Below, piece after piece: positions 40,301 to 48,565 of a stretch of DNA of 64,000 bases. The translations under genes were made by a program, and so were the position numbers. The first letter of the stretch is position 1; every line of letters starts with the position of its first letter. Under the pieces are notes generated by a model. It was not told the origin of the DNA. It worked only from the letters and a program-made list of their open reading frames with translations, and did not search any database. The stretch covers positions 2,418,001-2,482,000 of the forward strand of contig NZ_CP119989.1 in the NCBI RefSeq assembly GCF_029338555.1, in the 5' to 3' direction. This DNA comes from Halobaculum marinum. Lineage in GTDB: Archaea > Halobacteriota > Halobacteria > Halobacteriales > Haloferacaceae.

Positions 40301-40327
40301 CGGACGCGCCGAACCGAGGAGCGTCCG
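40301..40327 (+). promoter_or_regulatory. Second leader hairpin CGGACGC / GCGTCCG
   Basis: Perfect 7-bp arms at 40301-40307 and 40321-40327 enclose a 13-nt loop, 34 bp before the ATG. With the UUCG hairpin it suggests a structured leader RNA. A GAGGT Shine-Dalgarno follows at 40349-40353. Confidence 0.45.
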
Positions 40328-40361
40328 CTCCCGAAGTAGTATGGTGTCGAGGTAACGAACA

Positions 40362-41285
40362 ATGGTAACGAAAGAGGAAGTTCTCGAAGAATACGGTCTT
40401 GACCAGCTAGATGAATCCCGAAACGTCTCCCTCTCCGAGGAGGAGTTGGAGAACGACTCGAAGGGACAGCTGATCAAGAAGGCCGGACAGCTCCGTGACC
40501 GACGTAACGAGCTCAATCAGATGGCGTCCGAGCGCGCGTCCAAGCGCGACGACCTGAACGCGAAGACACGCGAGAAGGTCGACGAGGCGCAGGAACACCG
40601 CGAGTCGCGGGATGAGCTCAACGAGCAGGTCCAGGAGCACAAGGAGTCGCGCAACGAGCTGAACGCCCAGGCAAACGAGCTGTTCGACGAGGTCGAGGAG
40701 ATGAAGCAGGACCTCGAACTCGGCTCGGGCAAGTCCATCGAGGAGCTCAAAGAGGAGATCGAAGACCTCGAGTTCAAGCAGCAGACCGAAGTCCTCGGCA
40801 CCGACGAGGAGCGCGAGCTCATCGAGAAGATCGAGAGCAAGCGCGAGAAGCTCGCCGAGAAGAAGGGCAAGGTCGACCAGAGTGGCGAGCTCGAAGAGCT
40901 CATCGAGGAGGCCGAAGAGGTCCGCTCGGAGGCGTCCACGCACCACCAGAAGGTGACGGAGCTGGCCGACGAGGCGCAAGAGCACCACAACCAGATGATC
41001 GAGGCCTACCGTGAGGCCGACGAGATCCGCGACGAGGCGGACGCCATGCACGAGCTGTTCGTGGAGGCGCAGGAGTCGGCCGACCAGCACCACGAGGACT
41101 TCGTCCGCGTCCAGAAGCGCCTGCGCGAACTGGACAAGGAGGAGGAGGCCGAGAAGAAGGAAGAGCGCGAGGCCAAGATGGAAGAGGAGCGCGAGGAGGC
41201 CGAGGAGATCTACCAGAAGTTCAAGGAAGGCGAGACCCTCGACACCGAGGACCTGATGAAGCTCCAGAAGACGGGGCTGCTCTAA
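40362..41285 (+). CDS. Long coiled-coil protein (COG1340)
   Basis: The 307-residue product is almost wholly charged alpha-helical coiled coil, with heptad patterns such as ELIEKIESKREKLAEKKGKV and ESRDELNEQVQEHKESRNEL. It has no membrane span and no ATPase motif. COG1340 proteins are widespread in archaea and have no agreed function; some are related to SMC-like or phosphatase-associated coiled coils. Codon use is richer in AAG/GAG than its neighbours because of the composition. Expression looks regulated: a palindromic TATA, a leader of about 130 nt with two hairpins, and an SD GAGGT 8 nt before the ATG. Confidence 0.85.
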   Translation: MVTKEEVLEEYGLDQLDESRNVSLSEEELENDSKGQLIKKAGQLRDRRNELNQMASERASKRDDLNAKTREKVDEAQEHRESRDELNEQVQEHKESRNELNAQANELFDEVEEMKQDLELGSGKSIEELKEEIEDLEFKQQTEVLGTDEERELIEKIESKREKLAEKKGKVDQSGELEELIEEAEEVRSEASTHHQKVTELADEAQEHHNQMIEAYREADEIRDEADAMHELFVEAQESADQHHEDFVRVQKRLRELDKEEEAEKKEEREAKMEEEREEAEEIYQKFKEGETLDTEDLMKLQKTGLL

Positions 41286-41397
41286 GTTCGGTCTTCGATT
41301 CGTTTCCGACGCGTATCGCGGTTCGACCGTTCTTCAGACGCAACGACCACCCAGCGGCGCCACCGGGGCTTATCCGGGCGCCCGTCGAAGCGCGTCC

Positions 41398-42417
41398 ATG
41401 ACCGATTCGACAACCCGCACCGTCATCACGGTGGTCGCGCTCGTCGTCGCCGCGGCGGTCGCGGCGGCGCTCGGCTACGTCCTGTTCGTGTGGCTTCCCG
41501 ACGACAACCTGGCGCGACTGTTCGGCGTGCTCCTCACGCTCGCAGCGGTCGCCACCGCACTGAAGATCGCCGGGTCGGCGTTGTCGTCGCGGTTCGCCGA
41601 CTACACCGTCGCAGAGGTCGCCGTGGAGGGACCGATCACCCGCGACGGCGGTGGCGGCGGCGGACTCCCGCGGTCGCCCGGCACGCCCGGCGCCGACGAG
41701 GTGGTCGAACAGATCGAACGTGCGGACGACGATCCGAACGCCGAGGCGCTGCTCGTGAAGCTGAACACGCCCGGCGGTCAGATCGTCCCCAGCGAGGACA
41801 TCCGACTGGCGGCAGAGCGCTTCGACGGCCCCACGATCGGCTACGCGACCGACACCTGCGCCAGCGGCGGCTACGCCATCGCCGTGGGCTGTGACGAACT
41901 GTGGGCCCGGGAGGGGAGCGTCGTCGGCTCCATCGGCGTCATCGGCTCGCGACCGAACGTCCACGAGTTGGCCGACCGCCTCGGCGTCAGCTACGAGCAG
42001 TTCACCGCCGGCGAGTACAAAGACGCCGGCCTCCCGCTGAAGGAGGTGTCGCCGGACGAGCGCGCGTACCTCCAGGGCATCGTCGACGACTACTACGACC
42101 AGTTCGTCGAACAGGTCGCCGAGGGGCGCGACATGGACGAGCAGGCCGTCCGCGACACCGAGGCGCGCGTGTTCCTCGGAACGGAGGCGTACGAGCGCGG
42201 CCTCGTCGACGGACTCGGCGACCGCGAGGCCGTCCTCGACCGCGTGGAGGAACGCACCGGCACGGAGGCGGTCGTCGAGGAGTTCACCCCGCAGCGCGGG
42301 CTGATGACTCGTCTACGCGGCGGTGCGACCGCCGTCGCGTACGCGCTCGGTGCCGGCGTCGCCAGTCGGTTCGCCGGCGACGACGCGACCGGCGTCGACG
42401 TGCGAGTCCGTCGGTAG
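41398..42417 (+). CDS. sppA: Signal peptide peptidase SppA-type S49 serine protease
   Basis: The 339-residue membrane protease has two N-terminal spans (TVVALVVAAAVAAALGYVLF and LFGVLLTLAAVATALKIAG) and one S49 catalytic domain facing a soluble compartment. The Ser/Lys dyad is S156 in CASGGYAIA and K208 in GEYKDAG. The short length fits archaeal SppA (one S49 domain), unlike the double-domain E. coli enzyme. It probably degrades cleaved signal peptides. The C-terminal region contains a third hydrophobic segment (ATAVAYALGAGVASRF). The DUF373 gene starts 91 bp downstream. Confidence 0.88.
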   Translation: MTDSTTRTVITVVALVVAAAVAAALGYVLFVWLPDDNLARLFGVLLTLAAVATALKIAGSALSSRFADYTVAEVAVEGPITRDGGGGGGLPRSPGTPGADEVVEQIERADDDPNAEALLVKLNTPGGQIVPSEDIRLAAERFDGPTIGYATDTCASGGYAIAVGCDELWAREGSVVGSIGVIGSRPNVHELADRLGVSYEQFTAGEYKDAGLPLKEVSPDERAYLQGIVDDYYDQFVEQVAEGRDMDEQAVRDTEARVFLGTEAYERGLVDGLGDREAVLDRVEERTGTEAVVEEFTPQRGLMTRLRGGATAVAYALGAGVASRFAGDDATGVDVRVRR

Positions 42418-42508
42418 CGACACCGCCACGCGCGACGGGGCGACGCTCCCGGTCGTGTCAAGCCCCGCCATGGTGGCCTTTTTCAACCGGGGGACCCTCG
42501 GGTCGCAC

Positions 42509-43663
42509 GTGACGACGCTGGTCCTCTGTGTGGACCGCTCGAACGACGTCGGCCGGAAGGCCGGCGTCGACACCCCGATCGTGGGGTGGGAGGCGGTTCG
42601 CTCGCTCGTGACCGATCTCGGCCTCGCGGACCCCGAGGACGTCGGCGTCAACTCGCTGCTGGAGTCACTTCGCGTCGCCCGCGACCTCTCTGACGAGGGC
42701 GAGGAGACGGTCGTCGCGGTAGTCTCCGGCAACGGCGACTCCGCCGTGCGCGCCGACCGCGCGCTCGCACGGCAACTGGACGACGTGCTCGCGACCCGCT
42801 CGTTCGACTCGGCGATCGTCGTCATCGACTCCGCCGCCGACGAGCGCGCCGTCCCGATGATCGAGTCGCGACTCCCCGTCGACGCGGTCGACCGCGTGGT
42901 CGTCCGGCAGGCGCGCGACCTCGAGTCGACGTACTACCTCCTCAAGCAGTTCATGGCCGACGAGGAACTGCGCGAGACGGTGCTCGTCCCGATCGGTATC
43001 GGCCTGCTCATCCTCCCGGCACTGCTCGTGTACTTCTCGCCGGCCATCGCCGTCGCAGCCGTGACGACGCTGTTGGGTGCGGCGCTGTTGTACTACGGAC
43101 TCGGCATCGACGAGGTGGTCGAGGCCGCGCCCGACCGTGCGCGCGAGGCGCTGTACTCCGGGCAGGTGTCGGTCGTGACGTACGTCGCGGCGCTGGGCCT
43201 CTCGGTCGTCGGCGTGTTCCTCGGCGTGTTGGAGGCGTCCAGCGGCGAGGCGACCGCCGGCGAGTTCGTCGCCGCGATGAGCTTCGTGTACGCGGCGGTA
43301 CCGTGGCTCGCGCTGGCGGCGGTGACCGCCTCGTTCGGTCGCCTCCTCGACGAACTCATCCGCGACGAGGGGGTGCGGACGCCGTATCTGAACCTCCCGT
43401 TCGGCGTCCTCGCGGTCGGCGTGCTGTTCCGCGGGTTCGCCGGCTTCTTCCTCGAACGGGAGGCCAACTGGGACGCCTTACAGCTGTTCGGTCACACCTT
43501 CACCGCGAGCGAACGCCTCGCCGTGTTCGTCGTCGGGAGCATCGCACTCGCGCTCGTGGGGGTACGCGTCGCCGCCAGCGTCTCCGACGAGGCGCTCGAC
43601 GAAGTGATCGACGAGGCGGCGTCCGGCCAGCCGGGCGACACGGGCGGCGACGGCGGGCGGTGA
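42509..43663 (+). CDS. DUF373 family integral membrane protein (copy 1)
   Basis: The 384-residue protein has an N-terminal soluble domain (VTTLVLCVDRSNDVGRKAGV; conserved VDTPIVGWEAV, VVRQARDLESTYYLLKQ) and about six C-terminal membrane spans. DUF373 proteins (COG2237) are archaeal and uncharacterised. The GTG at 42509 is chosen because the second copy in this window (51175) begins at the equivalent place, MILVLPVDLDDDLGRKTGV, and because a CTTTTTC box lies about 30 bp upstream. An ATG at 42470 would add 13 residues ahead of the conserved start. It follows sppA on the same strand. Confidence 0.85.
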   Translation: MTTLVLCVDRSNDVGRKAGVDTPIVGWEAVRSLVTDLGLADPEDVGVNSLLESLRVARDLSDEGEETVVAVVSGNGDSAVRADRALARQLDDVLATRSFDSAIVVIDSAADERAVPMIESRLPVDAVDRVVVRQARDLESTYYLLKQFMADEELRETVLVPIGIGLLILPALLVYFSPAIAVAAVTTLLGAALLYYGLGIDEVVEAAPDRAREALYSGQVSVVTYVAALGLSVVGVFLGVLEASSGEATAGEFVAAMSFVYAAVPWLALAAVTASFGRLLDELIRDEGVRTPYLNLPFGVLAVGVLFRGFAGFFLEREANWDALQLFGHTFTASERLAVFVVGSIALALVGVRVAASVSDEALDEVIDEAASGQPGDTGGDGGR

Positions 43664-43872
43664 GGGCACGACGAACGCTCCACGACGAGCACGGACTGCT
43701 ACTTCCGCCGACTGCCTCCGACGCTGACTGACTCTGACACTGGCTACCTCAGACGCCGCCTCCACTGACGGCCACTCCTCCCCAGTCGGACTGGACTACG
43801 AAGAAGTGCGAGCACGCGGCTCTACGGTCGAACGTGCGTGCACGTCGGCGAGACCCCTTCGCCCGGCGCGAC

Positions 43873-44631
43873 TCAGAAGCGGGCGCCGGTCGGCTGTTCG
43901 CGCTTGGGCCGCACCACGTCTGCGAGCGCGACGAGCACGCCGAACAGCCAGCCGAGCGGCACGGAGATGCCGACCCACATCAGGACGTACGCGGTTCCCC
44001 GGAGGTCGAACCGGGCGCGGATGAGGTCGTTGAGGCCGCCGATCGCGAGCGGGCCGTCGAGGATCCACACCGCCAGCGAGGTGGTGTTGGGGAACACCAC
44101 GTCCGCCAGCGCCGGCGAGTACAGCGCCGCGACGACCGGCGGGAGGAGGAACGCGGTGACCGCCGCCGGGTACGCGATCAGGACGCTCGTCCCCCGGCCG
44201 CCGACGCGGGAGGCGCCGACCGCGGTCGCCGCCGCGACCGTCGCGACCGCGCCCGCGGCGCCGACGGCGATGAGGCCGCCGGTCGAGAACTGCCTGACCC
44301 ACGCCGCGACGGTGAGGAGGCCCCACGCCACGACCGACAGGAGCACGACCCCGACGACACCGAGGCGCGTCGCCGCCGAGTCGACGCGGGTCGCGTAAAA
44401 TCGCGCCGCGAAGCCGCACAGGAGCAGGGGGTAGCCGATCGCGACGAGCGGCAGCCCGAAGATCGCCCAGAGGTAGTACGTGAACTTCTGCGGGAGGGTC
44501 TCGGGGTACCACTTGCCGACGACACGACCGGGGTCGAGTTGCCGCGGGAACGCGAGTTCCATCCACGTGGCGTGGAGCCGGGCAACGTCGATCCGGACGG
44601 CGCCCACGAACCCCGTGGAGCGTCGTTCCAT
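43873..44631 (-). CDS. Multi-span membrane protein of unknown function
   Basis: The 252-residue protein begins MERRSTGFVGAVRIDVARLH and, after a 55-residue polar N terminus with WYPETLPQKFTYYLW, has six hydrophobic spans (IFGLPLVAIGYPLLLCGFAA, LGVVGVVLLSVVAWGLLTVA, GLIAVGAAGAVATVAAATAV, VTAFLLPPVVAALYSPAL, TTSLAVWILDGPLAIGGL and GTAYVLMWVGISVPLGWLFG). No enzymatic or transport motif is recognised. The ATG at 44631 is preferred to upstream codons, which would cross the promoter. It is convergent with the DUF373 gene across a 209-bp spacer in which I see nothing. Confidence 0.7.
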   Translation of the reverse strand: MERRSTGFVGAVRIDVARLHATWMELAFPRQLDPGRVVGKWYPETLPQKFTYYLWAIFGLPLVAIGYPLLLCGFAARFYATRVDSAATRLGVVGVVLLSVVAWGLLTVAAWVRQFSTGGLIAVGAAGAVATVAAATAVGASRVGGRGTSVLIAYPAAVTAFLLPPVVAALYSPALADVVFPNTTSLAVWILDGPLAIGGLNDLIRARFDLRGTAYVLMWVGISVPLGWLFGVLVALADVVRPKREQPTGARF

Positions 44632-44742
44632 CGGACTGGTGATGCGGGGGGGACCGATTGAAGGTTTCGCTCCCACCACTGAGCCGTCAACGCGGCGACG
44701 CGTTCGGGGCGTTCAGTTCAGCGAGCCGCAGCGCAGATCAGC

Positions 44743-45579
44743 TCAGTTCCAGGGCGCGAAGCCGGGGTTGACGCGGCGGTCCCCGCGGTCGATGGCGTCG
44801 ATGGCGGCCACGTCGTCGTCGTCGAGGTCGACCGCGAGCGACTCCCAGTTGTCGCGGATGTGGGCCTCGCTGGTCGCCTTCGGGATGGCGGTGACGCCCT
44901 TCTCGCGGAGCCACGCGAGACTCACCTGCGCCTCGCTGACGCCGTGCTTCTCGGCGATTTTCGTCAACTCGGGCACCTCGAACACCTGCCCGCGCGCGAG
45001 CGGGGAGTACGCGACGACCTCCACGTCGTGCTCGGCGCACGCCTCGATCAACTCCTCCTGCTGGAGCAGCGGGTGGACCTCCACCTGGTTGGCGAAGATC
45101 GGCGCGTCGCTGATCTCGACGGCCTCGGCGACCTGCTCGGGTTCGAAGTTGGAGATGCCGATTCGGTCGATCAGGCCGTCCTCGTACAGCTCGTTGAACG
45201 CCGCGAGCGTCTCTTCGGCGTCGTACTCGCGGGCCGGCCAGTGGACGTACATGAGGTCGACCGAGTCGACGCCGAGGCGGTCGAGACTCTCCTCGGTCGT
45301 CGCGCGCACGTCCTTGGGCGCGAGGTTGTCGATCCACACCTTCGTCGCGAGGAACACGTCGTCGCGGTCCACGTCGGCGCGGGCGATGCCGTCGCCGACC
45401 TCCGACTCGTTGCCGTAGATCTGGGCAGTGTCGACGTGGCGGTAGCCCATCTCCAGCGCCGTCGCGACGGCGGTGCGGCAGTCCTCGGGGTCGGTGTTCT
45501 CCCACGTGCCGAGGCCGAGCATCGGCATGCCGTTGGCGGACGGGACGTCCTCTCGTGTCAGCGACTGCTGGTCGGTCAT
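44743..45579 (-). CDS. Aldo/keto reductase
   Basis: The 278-residue (beta/alpha)8-barrel oxidoreductase uses NADPH to reduce carbonyls. The catalytic tetrad is visible: D50, Y55, K80 and H113 in HVDTAQIYGNE, LATKVW and YVHWPAREY. Other family blocks are FEPEQVAEAVE, YSPLARG and the cofactor-binding IPKATSEAHIRDN. It resembles the 2,5-diketo-gluconate reductase-type members (AKR5). The physiological substrate is not evident. The ATG at 45579 is chosen; an upstream in-frame codon at 45630 adds a basic tail. Confidence 0.9.
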   Translation of the reverse strand: MTDQQSLTREDVPSANGMPMLGLGTWENTDPEDCRTAVATALEMGYRHVDTAQIYGNESEVGDGIARADVDRDDVFLATKVWIDNLAPKDVRATTEESLDRLGVDSVDLMYVHWPAREYDAEETLAAFNELYEDGLIDRIGISNFEPEQVAEAVEISDAPIFANQVEVHPLLQQEELIEACAEHDVEVVAYSPLARGQVFEVPELTKIAEKHGVSEAQVSLAWLREKGVTAIPKATSEAHIRDNWESLAVDLDDDDVAAIDAIDRGDRRVNPGFAPWN

Positions 45580-45687
45580 CGCTCGAGTGGAGGGTCGTCG
45601 CGTGAAAAGGCGTTGTGGCAGGCGTGCCAACTGCCGGTATGCGAGTGGGTGGCGCGGTCGAGCGCCGCTCGCAGAGAGTGCCTCGCT

Positions 45688-46452
45688 TCAGCCGATGTAC
45701 CGCAGTTCGTCGTCGCTGGGCATTCCGCCGCCGCCGCCCTGCATCTCCTGGATCTTGCCGACGACCTCCTCCATCTCCTCGGCGCGTTCCTCCAGATCGG
45801 AGAAGTCGACCTCGAAGTCAAGCAGGGTCTGGAGCACCTCCAGCACGGCCTGGGCGCTCTTGGGGTCGACGAGGTAGCCGGAGGTCTCGCCCATCAGGCA
45901 CGCGGCGGGGAGTCCGCGCCGGGCGCCCAGTCCGAGCACGAGTCCCGAGACGCCGACGATGCCGCCCGCCGGTTCGTTCTCGCGGAACTCGACGCCGGCG
46001 GCCTCCAGTTCCTCGCGGTCGGTGTCCTCGGTGCGGGCGCCGAGCACGTCGTACTCGTCGTCTTCGATCAACTCGCCGGTCGGGACGCCGCCGAGCGCGA
46101 ACGCGCGCTCACAGCCGAACTCCTCGGCCACGTCGAGGAACGCCGTCGTCAACTCGTAGTGCCCCTCGTTGCTGGCGGCCTGGTGGTCGCCCGTGAGCAC
46201 GAGCAGGTCCCGGCCGCCGGCGTCGACGTGGTGGAACGCCGCGTGGGTGAGGTCGGCGACGCCGTCGTCATCGACGGTGACCTGTGGGGGGAAGTCGGTG
46301 GTGTACACGCGTCGGACGAGGTCGCCGTCGAACTCCTCGACGAGGTGCTCGGCGACGAGTTTGCCGACGTGGCCGACGCCCGGCAGTCCCTCGATGAACA
46401 CGGGGTCGGTGAGGTCGGGGTCGGCGACGACCTCGATGTCGATGTGGTCCAT
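45688..46452 (-). CDS. PAC2-family protein (proteasome assembly chaperone-like)
   Basis: The 254-residue protein belongs to the PAC2/PbaB family. Conserved blocks are FIEGLPGVGHVGKLVAEHL near 20-38, LVLTGDHQAASNEGHYELT and GVSGLVLGLGARRGLP. PbaB-type archaeal homologues assist proteasome assembly or act as ATP-independent chaperones; the role here is by family. The C terminus is a coiled helix with a Gly tract (QEMQGGGGGMPSDDELR). The gene belongs to the L44e/S27e/aIF2-alpha/Nop10 cluster, 126 bp downstream of nop10. The ATG at 46452 gives the family N terminus. Confidence 0.85.
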   Translation of the reverse strand: MDHIDIEVVADPDLTDPVFIEGLPGVGHVGKLVAEHLVEEFDGDLVRRVYTTDFPPQVTVDDDGVADLTHAAFHHVDAGGRDLLVLTGDHQAASNEGHYELTTAFLDVAEEFGCERAFALGGVPTGELIEDDEYDVLGARTEDTDREELEAAGVEFRENEPAGGIVGVSGLVLGLGARRGLPAACLMGETSGYLVDPKSAQAVLEVLQTLLDFEVDFSDLEERAEEMEEVVGKIQEMQGGGGGMPSDDELRYIG

Positions 46453-46578
46453 GTTCGTGGTCACGGACCGGGGGAGGTAAAGTCGCGTCGGCTCGATCCG
46501 TTCGATCTGCTATCGGCGGTGCGCTGCGGTGGTGACTCGTGACGCCACGGCCCACGTCGGAGAACGGTCCGCAGTCGC

Positions 46579-46770
46579 CTACTCGTCCGTCTCGTTGCCG
46601 CGACGGCGCGCACGACGGCGGTACGAACCGTGCGGGTCCTCGGGGTTGAACGGCGCGGGCGCGGAGTTGACCGCGTCGGCGCCGCACTCCGGGCAGGCGT
46701 CGCCGAGGGTGTACACCGGGCGCTCGTGGACTGCCTCCCAGTCGCTGCACACCCGGATGTCGGACTTCAC
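46579..46770 (-). CDS. nop10: H/ACA ribonucleoprotein Nop10
   Basis: The 63-residue protein is the small subunit of the H/ACA pseudouridylation complex. It starts MKSDIRVCSDWEAVHERPVY and continues TLGDACPECG with Cys at 8, 26 and 29 and the conserved NSAPAPFNPEDPHGSYRR motif. It binds Cbf5 and guides pseudouridine formation in rRNA. It lies 12 bp after aIF2-alpha, the order seen across archaea. Confidence 0.95.
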   Translation of the reverse strand: MKSDIRVCSDWEAVHERPVYTLGDACPECGADAVNSAPAPFNPEDPHGSYRRRARRRGNETDE

Positions 46771-46782
46771 GGTCGGGCGCGG

Positions 46783-47583
46783 TTACTCGTCGTCGCTCTC
46801 GCGCTCGCGGTGGAAGCTCCCGGTGCCGCCCGTCGCCTCGATGGCCTCGCGGGCGCGCTCGGCGGACGCCTCCAGTTCGCTCTCGGCAGTCTTGTAGTCG
46901 GGGGCGCGGACGCGGATCCGGTACTCCGGGGAGCCGACGTACGAGACGTCGAGTTCGATCTCGTCGGGCACCTCGCCGTTCCCCTCGGCGGCTTCCAAGG
47001 CAGCGCGCACGTCGTCGACGCCGTCGTGGCCGGGCGATTGGAGGTCGACGTAGCCGGTGACGTTGACGTACGGGACGGAGACGTTCTCGCGGGCCGTCTC
47101 GACGATGGCCTCGACCTCCGCCTCGGAGAGGTCGGTGTCTTCCAGCGCCTCCACGCCGTGGATGGCGGCGGCCTCGAAGCCGTCGTACATCGAGCCGAAC
47201 TCGGCGTACAGCGCCTCCGCGACGGCGGTGTACTTGTCGTCGTCGACGTCCTCGCCGAACGCGATGCCCATCCAGTTGTCGGCCTTGCGCTCGTTCTTCC
47301 ACTCCTGGATCTTGTCCGAGCGCTGGTGGTCGTTGACGTCCTTGATCGACAGGTCGATCTGCTGGCTGCCGGTGTCGACCTCCAGCACCTTCGCGACGAC
47401 GCGGTCGCCGACGTTCACGTGGTCGCGAATGTTCTTGATCCACCCGGAGGCGACCTCCGAGACGTGGCACAGTCCGCGCTTGTCCTCGTACTCGTCGAGG
47501 TCGACGAACACGCCGAAGTCCGCGATCTCGTCGATCTCCCCGACGACGAGTTCGCCCTGCTCGGGCCAGCCGGTGAATTTCAT
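46783..47583 (-). CDS. eif2a: Translation initiation factor aIF2 subunit alpha
   Basis: The 266-residue protein has an N-terminal S1 OB fold ([36 protein letters not shown]), a helical middle domain ([20 protein letters not shown]) and a C-terminal alpha-beta domain. It binds aIF2-gamma and initiator tRNA. The ATG at 47583 fits [13 protein letters not shown], the usual archaeal start. A TATTAG element at 47606-47611 (minus strand) lies 22 bp upstream, so the transcript is probably leaderless and separate from the ribosomal protein genes. Confidence 0.95.
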   Translation of the reverse strand: MKFTGWPEQGELVVGEIDEIADFGVFVDLDEYEDKRGLCHVSEVASGWIKNIRDHVNVGDRVVAKVLEVDTGSQQIDLSIKDVNDHQRSDKIQEWKNERKADNWMGIAFGEDVDDDKYTAVAEALYAEFGSMYDGFEAAAIHGVEALEDTDLSEAEVEAIVETARENVSVPYVNVTGYVDLQSPGHDGVDDVRAALEAAEGNGEVPDEIELDVSYVGSPEYRIRVRAPDYKTAESELEASAERAREAIEATGGTGSFHRERESDDE

Positions 47584-47971
47584 GGTCGTGGGTAACTGAC
47601 CGAGCCTAATACCGTTTGTCAATCGAACGGCGTCGGTGACGAGCCGACCCCAGCGGTGGCGCGTGCCGGCGGGCCTCCGTGCCCGCCGGGAGCGCGCGAG
47701 GGGCGAGGGACCGAACGGTGCGCGGTCGAGCACCGCGAGACCGCGAGCGGGAACGGGGAGCACAGCGACCCGTGAGTGAGGGAGTGAGTCGGTTGGGGAG
47801 GGCGAGGCTGTCAGGTGACGGTACCCGTGACCCGGTCGCTACTGCGGGTGGGATTCACGTCGCTGGCGACGTAACCGTTGGAAGCCGCGGCCCGGCCGAC
47901 CAGACGATCTGACCGATGTGCCGACGCAGTCGCTCAGTGTGGTGTGAAAACGGAACCGCGGAGAACCGAGA
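47584..47971. other. 388-bp intergenic region with several perfect hairpins
   Basis: No convincing gene is present. Perfect inverted repeats found are CCGGCGGGC/GCCCGCCGG at 47666-47674 and 47681-47689 (9 bp, 6-nt loop), CGGTGC/GCACCG at 47716-47721 and 47730-47735, and ACGTCGC/GCGACGT at 47867-47873 and 47876-47882 (7 bp, 2-nt loop). The middle (47690-47810) is G-rich with repeated GAG/GCG steps. The proximal end holds the aIF2-alpha promoter at 47606-47611. The hairpins could belong to a structured RNA or a repeat family; I cannot decide. Confidence 0.45.
47606..47611 (-). promoter_or_regulatory. TATA box of aIF2-alpha
   Basis: Minus-strand TATTAG with 22 bp to the ATG at 47583; the spacing predicts a leaderless transcript. 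Confidence 0.5.
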
Positions 47972-48145
47972 TTACCGCGCTTCGACGGTCTCGACGACCT
48001 CGCCGGCGAACTCGGCGTCGCCGCCGGTCGGGCGCGCGAGCGTCGTCCCGCAGACGGCGCAGTTGACCTCGGTGGAGGCGCGACCGAAGACGATCTGTTC
48101 GTTCTCGCAGTCCGGGCACTCGACGCGGAAGAAGCTCCCTGCCAT
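47972..48145 (-). CDS. rps27e: Ribosomal protein S27e
   Basis: The 57-residue small-subunit protein has the expected zinc ribbon: C10/C13 (RVECPDCEN) and C29/C32 (NCAVCG). It begins MAGSFFRVECPDCENEQIVF, the archaeal S27e start. It is two bases downstream of the L44e stop, so both are translated together, and aIF2-alpha follows after a long spacer. Confidence 0.95.
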   Translation of the reverse strand: MAGSFFRVECPDCENEQIVFGRASTEVNCAVCGTTLARPTGGDAEFAGEVVETVEAR

Positions 48146-48147
48146 GA

Positions 48148-48429
48148 TTACTCCTGGAAGGTGAGCCGACCGGCGCGCCATCCCTCGCGCATGTGGGCCT
48201 TGCCGCAGTCGCCACAGCGGTACTTGAGGTGCGTCTTCTTCGTCGGCTTGTCGCCACCGGGCACCTTCGAGAACTTACCCGTGTTCCCGATGGTGGACTT
48301 CCCGCGGGCGCGCTGGCGGTCGATCCACTTCATGCCGGTCTCGCGGCCGCGGCGGACCTTCTCGACCTCGTGCTCGTGGTGGGCGTTGCAGTGCGGACAG
48401 TACGTGTTCATCCGGCGTGGCATCTCCAT
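48148..48429 (-). CDS. rpl44e: Ribosomal protein L44e
   Basis: The 93-residue large-subunit protein starts [20 protein letters not shown] with C11/C14, and a second knuckle C-G-D-C in [13 protein letters not shown] forms the zinc site. The loop [20 protein letters not shown] is characteristic of the family. It is the first gene of its unit: a CTTAAAA element (48468-48474, minus strand TTTTAAG) and a GGAG-type SD 8 nt before the ATG are visible. An upstream in-frame codon at 48450 adds seven residues and is rejected. Confidence 0.95.
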   Translation of the reverse strand: MEMPRRMNTYCPHCNAHHEHEVEKVRRGRETGMKWIDRQRARGKSTIGNTGKFSKVPGGDKPTKKTHLKYRCGDCGKAHMREGWRAGRLTFQE

Positions 48430-48467
48430 AGCGGAATCTCCTCTTACCACCTGCTTCTGTGCCGGCG

Positions 48468-48476
48468 CTTAAAACC
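48468..48476 (-). promoter_or_regulatory. TATA box of the rpl44e-rps27e operon
   Basis: Minus-strand GGTTTTAAG lies about 43 bp before the ATG, leaving a leader of about 15 nt that contains the GAGGAG Shine-Dalgarno at about 48438-48443. Confidence 0.5.
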
Positions 48477-48565
48477 CATACGGTACGGAGTTGTCGGCGG
48501 CGTGTCGCCGTCGCGACGGAGCGACGAACGGACGTGCGGGCGCGGAGAGAACAGCGGGGAGCGAC

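Noticed and set aside
40089-40355. 88-codon frame ending just before the coiled-coil gene
   Set aside because: It would cover the palindromic promoter and leader hairpins, has no motif and an Arg/Ser-rich composition unlike haloarchaeal protein.
44860-46542. 560-codon plus-strand frame across the aldo/keto reductase and PAC2 genes
   Set aside because: It runs antisense through two well supported genes and has no domain.
47679-47912. 77-codon frame in the spacer after S27e
   Set aside because: Very Arg/Gly-rich, overlaps the hairpin cluster, and has no promoter or motif; treated as non-coding.
47584-47971. Spacer considered as SRP RNA or RNase P RNA gene
   Set aside because: No conserved SRP helix 8 or RNase P core sequence was found when reading both strands.
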